A DNA stretch of 64,000 nt, taken from contig JAFRYI010000023.1 in the NCBI GenBank assembly GCA_017437745.1, positions 1-64,000 on the forward strand, in the 5' to 3' direction. Below, one piece after another: positions 51,458 to 60,754 of this stretch. This stretch comes from Bacillota bacterium. Its GTDB lineage: Bacteria; Bacillota; Clostridia; Peptostreptococcales; Anaerovoracaceae. Made by a program: the position numbers and the translations under genes. The notes beneath the pieces were generated by a model. It was given only the letters and a program-made list of their open reading frames with translations. It ran no database searches and had not been told where the DNA came from. The first letter of the stretch is position 1, and every line of letters begins with the position of its first letter.

Positions 51458-52639
51458 ATGAGTACGTTAAAACAACAGATCGGCCCGCTCTCGATCAACA
51501 GTCCTGTCATGGTCGCGTCAGGCCCGCTTACAGATTCTCCGGATCTGATCAAGCAAGCCGAGGATAACGGAGCCGGCTGTGTAAGTACAAAGCTTACGAT
51601 GCTTCAGCAGGCGGCGAAGGGATACAGACGTATGTATGCCGTCCGCGGTCAGTATAATTTCAACCCAAGCGATAAACGAAATGATCTAGAACAAGGCATA
51701 GAGCTTGTTTTTAAGACGAAACAAGTAACCACGTTGCCTATTTTTGCCAATATTGCTGGGCCCGGAGATGATCTGGACGGATGGTCAAAGATAGCCAAGG
51801 CGATGGAACAAGCTGGTGCAGATGCTCTGGAACTGAATTTCGTATGCCCGAATATGGCGTTTAGCAAGGAAGCTTGTGGTGAGAATAAGATCGCTGGTGC
51901 TCAGATCGGACAGCGCCCGGACATAATGTCACGAATTGCTGACCATGTTAAAACACAGGTCTCCATTCCGGTCTGGGTAAAGGCAACGGCAAACAACGTG
52001 AATTATGTCAATACTGCAAAAGCTCTCGGCAAAACATCCATAGACGGTATCGTTGTTATGGGTTCCCAGATTGCGGTCCCTCCAATCGACATATATAAAG
52101 GTGGTCGGCCATGCATGCCGAATCTGGATAATAACGCAATCGGCGGACTTGTAGGCCCAGTCAACAGGATGTACGCCAACCGGCTTATAGTCAATGCTTC
52201 AACTAATACAGACAAGCCTATAGCTGGAGGCGGAGGAATATGCGAGTGGAAGCATGTAGCAGAGAGCATAATGTTCGGTGCAAGCATTACTCCTATGTGC
52301 ACGAAGCTTCTTTGGGATGGCTTTGGTGTGATAAAAGACATCAATGACGGTCTTCTTCGTTTCATGGAAGAGCAGGGATATGAGACCCTCGCAGACATGA
52401 GGGGCATCGCGCAGCAGTATCTGGTAACTCCGGATAAGTTGATCGCAAGAGACATACTGCCTCATTTCGACAGGGATAAATGCGTTAAGTGCGGGGCTTG
52501 TCTTAAGGTTGGCTCCTGTACAGCACTATATCAGGATAAAGATAAGAACATCCAGGTTGATGCAAGTAGATGCGCATTCTGCGGACTCTGCGCTGCATTG
52601 TGCCCAAAGAAAGCTATCTACTTTCCAACAGAAGGCTGA
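51458..52639 (+). CDS. PreA/dihydroorotate dehydrogenase-like FMN oxidoreductase with C-terminal ferredoxin
   Basis: A 393-residue protein with an FMN-binding TIM barrel (1-310) like PreA and the C-terminal part of dihydropyrimidine dehydrogenase, then a 2x[4Fe-4S] region: C342/C345/C348/C354 and C372/C375/C378/C382. In the catalytic loop, C130 lies in NFVCPN, and C140 (EACGEN) aligns with the active-site Cys of dihydropyrimidine dehydrogenase. No PreT-type partner is next to it, so ferredoxin may be the donor. It opens the island operon with two aconitase-family dehydratases, so it probably reduces or oxidises a C=C or cyclic intermediate. Pyrimidine reduction is only one possibility. Confidence 0.85.
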   Translation: MSTLKQQIGPLSINSPVMVASGPLTDSPDLIKQAEDNGAGCVSTKLTMLQQAAKGYRRMYAVRGQYNFNPSDKRNDLEQGIELVFKTKQVTTLPIFANIAGPGDDLDGWSKIAKAMEQAGADALELNFVCPNMAFSKEACGENKIAGAQIGQRPDIMSRIADHVKTQVSIPVWVKATANNVNYVNTAKALGKTSIDGIVVMGSQIAVPPIDIYKGGRPCMPNLDNNAIGGLVGPVNRMYANRLIVNASTNTDKPIAGGGGICEWKHVAESIMFGASITPMCTKLLWDGFGVIKDINDGLLRFMEEQGYETLADMRGIAQQYLVTPDKLIARDILPHFDRDKCVKCGACLKVGSCTALYQDKDKNIQVDASRCAFCGLCAALCPKKAIYFPTEG

Positions 52640-52657
52640 TGAAAAGGAGAGATGATT

Positions 52658-53914
52658 ATGGGAATGACAATAACAGAAAAAATACTGGCAAAGGCATCTG
52701 GAAACGAAAAGGTTATCCCCGGGCAGATCGTGGTAGCAAAAGTTGACCTTGCGATGGTCCACGACGGACTCGGCCCGTTGGTCTATCCTAACTTCGAAAA
52801 ACTGGAGACCCCGATCTGGGATAAGGACAAGCTGTTCATCATCATAGATCACTATGCACCGGCCAGCTCGCTACATCAGGCGGAATGGATAGCCGCTAAC
52901 TATGAGTTCGCCAAGAAGCATCAGATACCGCATCTATTCAACGTTCAGGGCGTTTCGCACCAGATAATACCGGAAGGCGGATACATCCTGCCCGGTCAGG
53001 TCGCTGTCGGAACGGATTCCCACACGTGCACCTACGGCGCGCTGGGCTGCTTCTCTACTGGCATCGGGTCTACTGAGATGGTCAATGTGTTCGCGCTGGG
53101 AGACCTCTGGTTCAGGGTCCCTGAAACGATCAAGGTGGTAGTTACGGGCAAGCTCCCCAGAAGGGTAATGTCAAAGGACATCATCCTTAAGCTTCTTTCC
53201 ATGATCGGATCCAACGGCGCCACGTACAAGACTCTGGAGTTCTGCGGCGAGACCATCGACGAGATGAGCATGGATTCAAGGCTTACGCTCTGCAATATGG
53301 CGATCGAGTCCGGCGCAAAGAACGGGATCATAGCTCCCGACTGGAAGACGGTCGAGTACCTTAAGAAAGCGGGCGTGGATCCGGACAAGATCGAAATGAT
53401 CAAGAGCGACGAAGATGCGGTCTACTGCCAGGAGATACACATAGACGTCAGCGATCTGGTGCCGTATGTGGCTGTACCGCACAGCCCTGCAAACGGGAAG
53501 CCCATCGAGGAAGTCGAAGGGACGCCCATAACCCAGGTAATGATCGGAACATGCACCAACGGCCGTGTCGAAGACTTCGAGATGGCAGCAGACATCATAA
53601 AGGGACACAAGATACCTAAGGAAGTCAGGTGCATCATCATGCCGGCCAGCAACAAGATCTATGCAGAGCTTCTGAAGAAAGGCTGCATGGAGATCTTCGC
53701 GGAGGCAGGGTGCATAATGTGCAATCCCAACTGCGGCGCATGCGGCGGCGGACACGAAGGTCTGCTGTCTGCAAAGGAATCTTGTCTGGGAACACATAAC
53801 CGTAACTTTAAAGGCCGCATGGGCAACCCGGAGGCAAAGATATATCTTGGTTCACCGGCCACAGCCGCAGCGTCTGCGATCAACGGGTGCATCACAGACC
53901 CGCGCAAGTATTGA
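52658..53914 (+). CDS. Aconitase-family dehydratase, large subunit (LeuC/HacA/DmdA type), first pair
   Basis: A 418-residue large subunit of a two-subunit [4Fe-4S] hydro-lyase. Cluster ligands are the Cys of GTCTNGRVEDF and the CGxC pair in NPNCGACGGGH; substrate-side motifs include GVSHQI and VGTDSHTCTYGALG. The ATG at 52658 has AAGGAG eight bases upstream; the ATG at 52652 is too close to it. The matching small subunit follows 18 bases later. Isopropylmalate synthesis genes are absent, and the context is catabolic, so a substrate other than isopropylmalate is likely. Confidence 0.88.
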   Translation: MGMTITEKILAKASGNEKVIPGQIVVAKVDLAMVHDGLGPLVYPNFEKLETPIWDKDKLFIIIDHYAPASSLHQAEWIAANYEFAKKHQIPHLFNVQGVSHQIIPEGGYILPGQVAVGTDSHTCTYGALGCFSTGIGSTEMVNVFALGDLWFRVPETIKVVVTGKLPRRVMSKDIILKLLSMIGSNGATYKTLEFCGETIDEMSMDSRLTLCNMAIESGAKNGIIAPDWKTVEYLKKAGVDPDKIEMIKSDEDAVYCQEIHIDVSDLVPYVAVPHSPANGKPIEEVEGTPITQVMIGTCTNGRVEDFEMAADIIKGHKIPKEVRCIIMPASNKIYAELLKKGCMEIFAEAGCIMCNPNCGACGGGHEGLLSAKESCLGTHNRNFKGRMGNPEAKIYLGSPATAAASAINGCITDPRKY

Positions 53915-53932
53915 TCTGCAAGGAGGACGATC

Positions 53933-54445
53933 ATGGAAGTTTACAGAGGAAAAGTATTATCTAAATTCGGAAGCCACATAAGTACGGACGACATGACTTC
54001 CGCAAAATACATAACGTCTCATGAGCCGGCCGAAGTTGCAAAGATATGCATGAGGGACATAGACCCGGATTTTCCGAAAAAAATGGCGCCGGGCGGCGTG
54101 CTGATAGCGGAGAAGAACTTCGGCTGCGGATCCAGCCGCGAGACAGCGGCCATAGCTGTTAAGGCTGCCGGGACTCAGGTGGTCATCGCGGAAGAGTTTG
54201 CAAGGATATTCTATCGCAACAGCTTCAACATCGGAATGCCCTGCATCGAATGCCCGGGCATCCACGCAGCAACAGATCTGGGCGACGAACTCGAGATCGA
54301 CTATGCCGCAGGAACGATAAAGAACCTTACGAAGGGAACGGAATTCCACTTCGTTCCTATTCCGGAAGCGCTGTTCCATCAGCTGGAAGTGGGCGGACTG
54401 GTGCCTCTCATAAAGGACCGGCTCAAGGAACGCAATAATAAATAG
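53933..54445 (+). CDS. Aconitase-family dehydratase, small subunit (LeuD type), first pair
   Basis: A 170-residue swivelling domain subunit. The substrate-binding motif [10 protein letters not shown] (61-70) is canonical, followed by [24 protein letters not shown]. It is preceded by GGAGG. It completes the first hydro-lyase of the island with the large subunit at 52658. Confidence 0.9.
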   Translation: MEVYRGKVLSKFGSHISTDDMTSAKYITSHEPAEVAKICMRDIDPDFPKKMAPGGVLIAEKNFGCGSSRETAAIAVKAAGTQVVIAEEFARIFYRNSFNIGMPCIECPGIHAATDLGDELEIDYAAGTIKNLTKGTEFHFVPIPEALFHQLEVGGLVPLIKDRLKERNNK

Positions 54446-54471
54446 CATAAGCAGGATCAGGAGGATGAAAA

Positions 54472-55734
54472 ATGAAAGGACATACCGCTACAGAAAAAAT
54501 ACTTGCTCTTCGCGGGGGAGTAAAAGAGGTATTCCCCGGCGATGTAGTCACATGTGACGTTGACGGCGTATTCGTTCACAGTCCGTGGTTCTTCCTGGAT
54601 AACTGGAAGCTTATCGGCGGAGTTAAGAGGATGTGGGATCCCGACAAACTGATCATCTGCCTGGGTCATCACGTATGCCTTCCGTCGAGCAACCAGTATG
54701 CCAACGATCTCGCGGACGTCCGCCGTGCAGTAAAGAAGTACGGCTTTAAGCATGTCTATGACATGGGAACGGGCAACGGACACATAATCATGCTCGAAAA
54801 GGGTCATGTAAGACCCGGACATGTATATGTCGGAGCAGACTCGCACAGCACCATATACGGCGCCGTAGGCGCTTTCGGAACAGCCATGAGCTACGAGATC
54901 CCAGAGGTGCTTCTCTGCGGAAAAGCTTGGTTCAAGGTCCCGGCAACTGTAAGAGTAAATCTGGAAGGCAAGCCGATGAAAGGTGTTACCGCCCGTGACG
55001 TTGCCCAACATGTGCTGAATACTGTAGGCGCAGACGGAGCGCTTTGGAAGACCATAGATTTCTCGGGCTCTTACATCCACTCGTTAAGCGTTTACCAGAG
55101 AATGATATTCAGTCTTCTTGCGGTAGAGATGGGCGCAGTGACAGGCTTCATCGAACCGGACGACATAACAAGGGAATTCCTTGCAGGCAGGACTCTCAAT
55201 CCGTTCGAATGCATATATAACGATCCCGACTGCGAATTCGAAGAAGTCTGGGATATAGATGTCAGCAAGGTCGAACCTCAGATCGCGGTCCCGCCGCGTC
55301 CGTCGGAGACCACGCTCGTAAGCGCAGTTGAAGAAAAGAACATAAAGGTCGATCAGGCATTCGTAGGCGGATGCACAGGCTCTTCGATCGAAGACTTCCG
55401 CATGGCGGCAGAGATTCTTAAAGGTCAGAAGATTCATCCGGATACGAGGCTACTTATAGTACCGGGGACCGCAGACATCCTGAAGCAGCTTCAGAAGGAA
55501 GATCTGGACGAATTCTTTACCGACATGGGAGCCATCCTGAGCGCCCCCTATTGCGGCCCTTGCCAGATGTGCTGCTACGGCCATCTGGGCGACGGTGAGA
55601 TCATGATAGGCACGCATCCGCGCAATCAGCCGGGACGTGCAGGGAAGAACTCCGGCATCTATCTTGCATCTCCGTATACGGTCGCTGCTGCAGCAATCTG
55701 CGGTAAGATCGTGGACCCGCGCCGTTTCCTGTAG
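54472..55734 (+). CDS. Aconitase-family dehydratase, large subunit, second pair
   Basis: A 420-residue large subunit, clearly divergent from the first. The motifs are VGADSHSTIYGAVGAFG, GGCTGSSIEDF (cluster Cys) and YCGPCQMCCYGHLGDGE (CGxC ligands). The first pair has NGR where this one has GSS after the cluster Cys, so the two probably handle different substrates. AGGAGG precedes the ATG. Confidence 0.87.
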   Translation: MKGHTATEKILALRGGVKEVFPGDVVTCDVDGVFVHSPWFFLDNWKLIGGVKRMWDPDKLIICLGHHVCLPSSNQYANDLADVRRAVKKYGFKHVYDMGTGNGHIIMLEKGHVRPGHVYVGADSHSTIYGAVGAFGTAMSYEIPEVLLCGKAWFKVPATVRVNLEGKPMKGVTARDVAQHVLNTVGADGALWKTIDFSGSYIHSLSVYQRMIFSLLAVEMGAVTGFIEPDDITREFLAGRTLNPFECIYNDPDCEFEEVWDIDVSKVEPQIAVPPRPSETTLVSAVEEKNIKVDQAFVGGCTGSSIEDFRMAAEILKGQKIHPDTRLLIVPGTADILKQLQKEDLDEFFTDMGAILSAPYCGPCQMCCYGHLGDGEIMIGTHPRNQPGRAGKNSGIYLASPYTVAAAAICGKIVDPRRFL

Positions 55735-55762
55735 TGGTCAGATGAAAGGAAGGACTATAGAT

Positions 55763-56269
55763 ATGGATACAGTAAGAAAAGGTAAAGCATGGGTGTTCGG
55801 CGACAACGTCAATTCCGAGAGCATCATGGCTACCGGAACGGACTTCAACCCGGCGCTTGCCGCTCAGAGCTGCCTCATGTTCTACGACGAGACTTTCCAC
55901 ACAGACGTAAAGCCCGGAGACATCATAGTAGCGGGCCGCAACTTCGGAAACTCATCCTCGCGCCCGGCTGCAAAGGTTCTTAAGTATCTTGGAGTCTCCG
56001 CGATACTCTGCGAGAGCGCAGGAAGGATCTTCTACCGCAACACATGGAACATAGGTGTTCCGGTATTCGAATGCCCCAAGATCAATACGCTCTTCAAGAA
56101 GGGCGATCAGGTAGAGGTGGATGTTGCGACAGGCAAGATCAGGAATCTTACCACGGGAGCGGAGGCGCAGGCCGCGCCGCCCATACCGCTTCTTGTCGAA
56201 CGTTGGTCCAAGGGCGGAATGATCGATTGGATCAATACCCGACGCGATCAGTATGACACGTTGGAATAG
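55763..56269 (+). CDS. Aconitase-family dehydratase, small subunit, second pair
   Basis: A 168-residue LeuD-like subunit. The motif normally reading NFGxGSSRE is NFGNSSSRP here (60-68): Ser and Arg are kept, but Gly and Glu are replaced, suggesting altered substrate specificity. LCESAGRIFYRNTWNIGVPVFE follows as in the family. The ATG at 55763 has AAGGAAGG upstream; an in-frame ATG at 55742 is less well placed. Confidence 0.85.
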   Translation: MDTVRKGKAWVFGDNVNSESIMATGTDFNPALAAQSCLMFYDETFHTDVKPGDIIVAGRNFGNSSSRPAAKVLKYLGVSAILCESAGRIFYRNTWNIGVPVFECPKINTLFKKGDQVEVDVATGKIRNLTTGAEAQAAPPIPLLVERWSKGGMIDWINTRRDQYDTLE

Positions 56270-56280
56270 TGAGGTGAGCT

Positions 56281-57405
56281 GTGAGAAAGTATCCTGCAAA
56301 TGAGCCTGCGTTCAGGCTCGGCCGCATCCGCCGCATGATGGAAGCGCGGGACTTGGATGCGATAGTATTTTACAGTTGCCAGTGGAAGATAGAGGTCATC
56401 CACCACGTAGCCAATTTCAGAGTCCTCGGAAAAGATGCTGCAATGGTGCTGCCGAGAACAGGGGCTCCTACGCTGTTCATAAGTCAGCCTTGGGATCTTG
56501 AAAGGGCCAGAGAAGAAAGCTGGGTGGAGGACATCCGTGTATGCGGAGAAGACCTTACGGAACAAGCTGGCAAGCTGGCTGCGACCTATGGTAAGAACAT
56601 CGGTGTCGTCGGGGGAGAGCATATGCAGCTTAGGGCTTACAATGATCTTCTCCAGGCTCTAAACGGAAAGAACATTACCAACGAGTACGCGGCACTTGAT
56701 GAGATCTGCAAGATAAAGACGCCCTGGGAAGTGGAGGTCATGAAGGAGTGTGCCAGACTTGCTGATAAAGCATATCAGGCAGAGATGGCTGCTCTTAGAG
56801 TAGGCGTCAGTGAATTTGAACTTATAGCGGAACTTGAATATGCCATGAAGTCGAACGGGGCCGACGAAAACTTCCAGATGATAGGAATGGGCACGAATCT
56901 TCCTAGCATGAACAGGGCTAAAGAAAATTATCTGAAGATGGGAGATTTTGTCCTTACGGAGATAACGCCTATCATCGGAAGCATAACCTATGCGACTCAG
57001 CTTTGCAGAACGGTAAAAATGGGAGAGGCTACTCCACTTGAAAGAGAAAAACACAAACTCTTAAGAGATGCTCTTGAGTACGCTCTCTCCAAAATGCATG
57101 CCGGAATACAGGCAAAGGATGTTGCGATCTGGATCAATGAAGTTATCGGGGCTGCAGGATATGAGAAATTCTGCCATCCGCCTTACATGAGATCACGGGG
57201 CCACAACTTCGGACTGGGCTACATAGACCTCGGAGAAACGAACGAAGAGATCCTGCATGAGGACACCATTCTGGTCGTCCATCCGAACCAGATGATCCCG
57301 GAAGTAGGATATCTGGCCTGCGGGCTAACTGTAAGAATAACCAAAGACGGCGTTGAGCGTCTCAGCGCACTTTCCACTGAGATGTTCGAAGCTATCCCGT
57401 CCTGA
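56281..57405 (+). CDS. M24 (creatinase/prolidase fold) protein with degenerate metal site, first copy
   Basis: A 374-residue pita-bread-fold protein with a creatinase-like N-terminal domain and M24 C-terminal domain, starting at GTG. Of the five metal ligands of M24 peptidases, H308 (RGHNFGLG) and E341 (PEVGY) remain, but the two Asp positions hold E227 and T239 and the final Glu position holds T354. This resembles non-metal members such as creatinase, which hydrolyses a C-N bond without metal. It is probably a C-N hydrolase of the island pathway rather than a peptidase; this is inferred. Confidence 0.8.
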   Translation: MRKYPANEPAFRLGRIRRMMEARDLDAIVFYSCQWKIEVIHHVANFRVLGKDAAMVLPRTGAPTLFISQPWDLERAREESWVEDIRVCGEDLTEQAGKLAATYGKNIGVVGGEHMQLRAYNDLLQALNGKNITNEYAALDEICKIKTPWEVEVMKECARLADKAYQAEMAALRVGVSEFELIAELEYAMKSNGADENFQMIGMGTNLPSMNRAKENYLKMGDFVLTEITPIIGSITYATQLCRTVKMGEATPLEREKHKLLRDALEYALSKMHAGIQAKDVAIWINEVIGAAGYEKFCHPPYMRSRGHNFGLGYIDLGETNEEILHEDTILVVHPNQMIPEVGYLACGLTVRITKDGVERLSALSTEMFEAIPS

Positions 57406-57425
57406 CAGCCGAAGGAGGTACACAG

Positions 57426-58574
57426 ATGGATTTTTCATATTTAACTGTTATCCCCAGAGGCAGACAGATCTGGGACTACGCAGTATTTCAGGCAGAGGAG
57501 TTCGAAGAACGCCATGCCAGACTTGCCGGATTATTGGAGAAGCTCGGTCTTGATGGATTCATAGTCTATTCCGATGCACTCTCAAGAAGATACGTAAGCT
57601 ACCTTACTAACTACTGCAACAGCGTTTCCTGGTCCAGCTCTGTATGTCTGATCACAGCGGATAAGGCTCCGTACGTGATCTCGAGCATGGCGCCCAGAGA
57701 TATAACCTACAACCTGAAATCGCTTTCCCCGAAAGTGGATCTTAATGCTGTAGGTCTTGACATGATCTCTAACCACAGGGTGGCCGTAAAGGCTGCGGAG
57801 CACCTTAAGGAGCAAGATCTGCTCGGCAAGAAGTGGGGTGCGGTGAACCTCGGTTCACTTAACTACATCGGTGCGGCAGCGCTGTATTCCGTACTTCCGG
57901 ACATGACGGACTGTACGGCAGCTGTAGATGAAGTCATCGCAAAAAAGAGCGAGAATGAGTTGTTCGCGATAGCGCAGGCAACTTCTATGGCAAAGAAGGC
58001 TGTAACGGACTATCTTCGCCTGGCTGTCCCTGGCGCTAACGAGCGAGAGATCGCTGCCCAGATAGACCGCAATTTCAGAGTATACGGCGTAGATAACATA
58101 GCGCTGATCGTTTCAGCGGGAAAAGATCAGAAACTGGAACTGCATCAGCCCCGGGATTACGTCATCCAGGAAGGCGATACGGTAAGCGCTCAGGTCGACA
58201 TTCTTTATCTGCACTACAACGGAATGTATGCCGCATCGTTCTATCGCGGTCTGCCCGATGAAGGCAGGGCAGCATTCTACGCAAAGGCAGTAAAGCGTTT
58301 TGAGGACGCAAAGAAGGATGTCCTTGCCGGAAAGAACATCGAAGAGATATCTTCGCTCGTAAACGGATACGTAATGGTGAACGGGATAGGCGCCGATACT
58401 TCGGAACCGCCGTATGCCGGTCCGATGCCCAAGAATGCAGCGTACAACCTTGTTGTAAGCTGCGAGGACGAAAAGTACGGCGGAGTAATCCTGGCAGACA
58501 CTTTTGCTTCGGATGAAAAGAACCAGGCCAGCCTCGGTGGACCCGGACTCAACAGAATATTTTGGAAAGCATAA
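57426..58574 (+). CDS. M24 (creatinase/prolidase fold) protein with degenerate metal site, second copy
   Basis: A 382-residue paralog of the preceding protein. The creatinase N-terminal domain (FEERHARLAGLLEKLGLDGF) and M24 domain are recognisable, but the metal-binding Asp positions are Q256 and S271, and the canonical GHxxG histidine motif is not found near the C-terminus. It is probably catalytically different, or a non-catalytic partner of the first copy in a heteromer. AGGAGG lies ahead of the ATG. The next gene overlaps its end. Confidence 0.75.
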   Translation: MDFSYLTVIPRGRQIWDYAVFQAEEFEERHARLAGLLEKLGLDGFIVYSDALSRRYVSYLTNYCNSVSWSSSVCLITADKAPYVISSMAPRDITYNLKSLSPKVDLNAVGLDMISNHRVAVKAAEHLKEQDLLGKKWGAVNLGSLNYIGAAALYSVLPDMTDCTAAVDEVIAKKSENELFAIAQATSMAKKAVTDYLRLAVPGANEREIAAQIDRNFRVYGVDNIALIVSAGKDQKLELHQPRDYVIQEGDTVSAQVDILYLHYNGMYAASFYRGLPDEGRAAFYAKAVKRFEDAKKDVLAGKNIEEISSLVNGYVMVNGIGADTSEPPYAGPMPKNAAYNLVVSCEDEKYGGVILADTFASDEKNQASLGGPGLNRIFWKA

Positions 58575-59587
58575 ACACTGATCAGATAATTGGATTCATA
58601 GTTTTCACCGTTGTTTCGGTAGTAGGATGGCAGGTGTTTGACAGGCTGCATGTTTCCGCAGCGTCAATCCTCGGAGCGCTTTGTTTCGTGGCAATAGCGA
58701 ATATATGCGGTCTTCCTCTGTTTGTCCCCAAATGGCTGAAGTTCATTATGACGGTCAACCTGGGAATATCTATCGGGAGCAAATACGACATACATGTGAA
58801 CAAGAATCTGATCGGAGCGGTAATAGCGTTCATCTTTGTCATAGTGTTGGGATGCATGGGGATAAAGACCTTGGTTGTAGCTGCCGGAGTGGACAAAGGC
58901 ACAGCCATATTTGCTTCTTTGCTCGGAGGCCTGACGGAGTTGTCCTTCCTCGCACAGGAATTCGAATTCGATGCTTTCGTTGTATCGATATTTCAAACGG
59001 TAAGGTCGGTTCTGATGGTCATCCTTATACCGATCATTGCGTCGAAGTTTAAAGCATCTAATGCACCCAAGACGAAGAAGGCCGCATCGTATCCTAAACC
59101 GGATAAAAAAGACTGGATTATACTGATCGTTTTGGCAGTCCTATTCGTGGAGCTTTTGACTCTGCTGAAAGTGCCTGCTGGGAAGATGATTGGAGCTGCG
59201 GTCAGCACAGCTGTCTACAGTTCTATAAGGAAGATCAAGCCAAGGATAAACAAGTCTTGGCACAGCCTGATGCTTTCGTTCATCGGAGGTTCCACCGGGA
59301 TGAACGTAAGCAAGAGAAGCATAATTGCTTTGCCTTCGGTAATAAAGCCGCTCCTTGTATATGTGGCAGGTGTAGCAGTCGTAACGTTCATCGTTTTCCT
59401 GCTCGCCAAAAAGATTGGAAAGCTGGATGACCGGACCGCAGTATTCTGCAGTTCCATGGGTGGGCTTGCCCCTACGATAGCAGCGTCCGAAGCTATGGAT
59501 GCGGACTCATCTGTGGTCAGCACTTTCCAGATTATAAGATATTTTACGGTTATAGCACTGGCACTAATGCTGGGTTATGTAACATAA
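58562..59587 (+). CDS. AbrB-family (PF05145-like) membrane protein
   Basis: A 341-residue membrane protein with about ten hydrophobic segments in two similar halves, each with a Gly-rich signature (GALCFVAIANICGLPLFVP; LLGGLTELSFLAQEF; SSMGGLAPTIAASEAM). It resembles the AbrB duplication family, poorly characterised membrane proteins unrelated to the AbrB DNA-binding regulator and often found beside carboxylate or TRAP genes. The start is TTG inside the previous gene, so translation is probably coupled. A transport or export role is inferred. Confidence 0.75.
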   Translation: MESINTDQIIGFIVFTVVSVVGWQVFDRLHVSAASILGALCFVAIANICGLPLFVPKWLKFIMTVNLGISIGSKYDIHVNKNLIGAVIAFIFVIVLGCMGIKTLVVAAGVDKGTAIFASLLGGLTELSFLAQEFEFDAFVVSIFQTVRSVLMVILIPIIASKFKASNAPKTKKAASYPKPDKKDWIILIVLAVLFVELLTLLKVPAGKMIGAAVSTAVYSSIRKIKPRINKSWHSLMLSFIGGSTGMNVSKRSIIALPSVIKPLLVYVAGVAVVTFIVFLLAKKIGKLDDRTAVFCSSMGGLAPTIAASEAMDADSSVVSTFQIIRYFTVIALALMLGYVT

Positions 59588-59603
59588 GATTGGAGGATCT
59601 AAA

Positions 59604-60677
59604 ATGAAAAACTTTAAGCGTATCATGGCCCTTCTTCTTGCTGTAGTGTTGGTATTCGGGCTTGCAGCATGCGGAAGCGGAAACAACACCACGCCGGCAA
59701 ACAATACAACGCCGGCAAACAACACCACGCCCGACGACGGGAAGTTCCATCCCACGGGCGAGAAATTCGACCTTGTTTATGCAACTAATGCTACCGGAAC
59801 AGGTAACTATACTGTAGCGGCTGCGCAGGGTTCAGTTGTTACCAGCAAAACCGGAACTGTTAATGTTACGGTAATGGCCACGTCCGGTCCGGAAGGAATT
59901 GTTGCTGCAATGAAGGCTGGATCTGCTCAGATCGGTATCCAGAGCTCAGGCGGTATGCGCGATGTATGGGGCGCAGGTTGCGATGAGTCTCTCCGTGCCA
60001 TGTTCTGCGGAGGAGCCACGATGTTCGGTTTCGTAACAAAGGATGATTCCGGCATCAAGACCATAGCTGACATGAAGGGAAAGAGAGTTACCTATGTTTC
60101 TAAGTCTGCGACATTCGTTTATGCAGCTACCGCTATTCTCAAGGGTAACGGAATTGATCCGGAGAAGGACGTTACTCCGCTACAGATGACCGACTCCGCC
60201 TCTGCGCTTCAGGACCTTGTTGACGGTAAGACAGACGTTGTTATCTCCGCCATATCCGGTGCGAAAATGGAAGAGCTGGCATCGAAGATCACACCTTACG
60301 TAATACCGGTAGACAATGTTGAGAAATGCGCCGAAGCTTCCGGCAATTTCTTCACTGCTATTGAAGTCGCAAAAGAGTTCCCGGGAGTAAAGCTCGGCCA
60401 GCCGATACTTGCTACTGTAAGCCAGGTATCTATACTTAAGGAAGCTTCGACCGAAGCGGTTTACCTCTTCGTTAAGACTTGCATGGAGAACTATGATGAA
60501 CTCGCTGCAGTGGGATCCGACCTTAAGGACTGGACTCCTGCGAACGCAGTTAAGAAGGCTGCAGGATATCCATATCACGAGGGCGCAGTAATTTACTTCA
60601 AAGAAGCTGGAATGTGGTCCGACGAGATGGAACAGTGGCAGAAGGATAACCTTAAGAGACTCGGCGCAGAGAAGTAA
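59604..60677 (+). CDS. TAXI-family TRAP transporter solute-binding lipoprotein
   Basis: A 357-residue lipoprotein with lipobox LAAC (lipidated C23), a triple PANNTT-type linker, and a TAXI domain (DLVYATNATGTGNYTVAAAQG; SSGGMRDVWGAG; ADMKGKRVTYVS in segments). TAXI TRAP proteins bind glutamate and other carboxylates. It delivers substrate to the fused permease downstream. GGAGG precedes the ATG. Confidence 0.9.
   Translation: MKNFKRIMALLLAVVLVFGLAACGSGNNTTPANNTTPANNTTPDDGKFHPTGEKFDLVYATNATGTGNYTVAAAQGSVVTSKTGTVNVTVMATSGPEGIVAAMKAGSAQIGIQSSGGMRDVWGAGCDESLRAMFCGGATMFGFVTKDDSGIKTIADMKGKRVTYVSKSATFVYAATAILKGNGIDPEKDVTPLQMTDSASALQDLVDGKTDVVISAISGAKMEELASKITPYVIPVDNVEKCAEASGNFFTAIEVAKEFPGVKLGQPILATVSQVSILKEASTEAVYLFVKTCMENYDELAAVGSDLKDWTPANAVKKAAGYPYHEGAVIYFKEAGMWSDEMEQWQKDNLKRLGAEK
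59682..59732 (+). repeat. PANNTT-coding microrepeat in a lipoprotein linker
   Basis: Nearly three copies of the 18-base unit (AACAACACCACGCCGGCA type) encode NNTTPA repeats. See the related repeats at 27069-27105 and 63651-63706. Confidence 0.85.
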
Positions 60678-60694
60678 TTGATCGTTTGGTTTAG

Positions 60695-60719
60695 CAGTGC
60701 GGGCTTTCTGCCCGCACTG
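60695..60719 (+). other. Intercistronic stem-loop between TRAP genes
   Basis: CAGTGCGGGC pairs perfectly with GCCCGCACTG across TTTCT. No T run follows. It probably stabilises the upstream binding-protein mRNA against 3' exonucleases or causes partial termination. Confidence 0.65.
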
Positions 60720-60754
60720 TACCGGATTATTCAATTCCGTTTCGGGAGGTTAAG

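Noticed and set aside
52658..56269. Leucine biosynthesis isopropylmalate isomerase genes
   Set aside because: Two divergent pairs sit in an AraC/TRAP catabolic setting without leuA or leuB, and the motifs fit the broader HacA/DmdA group.
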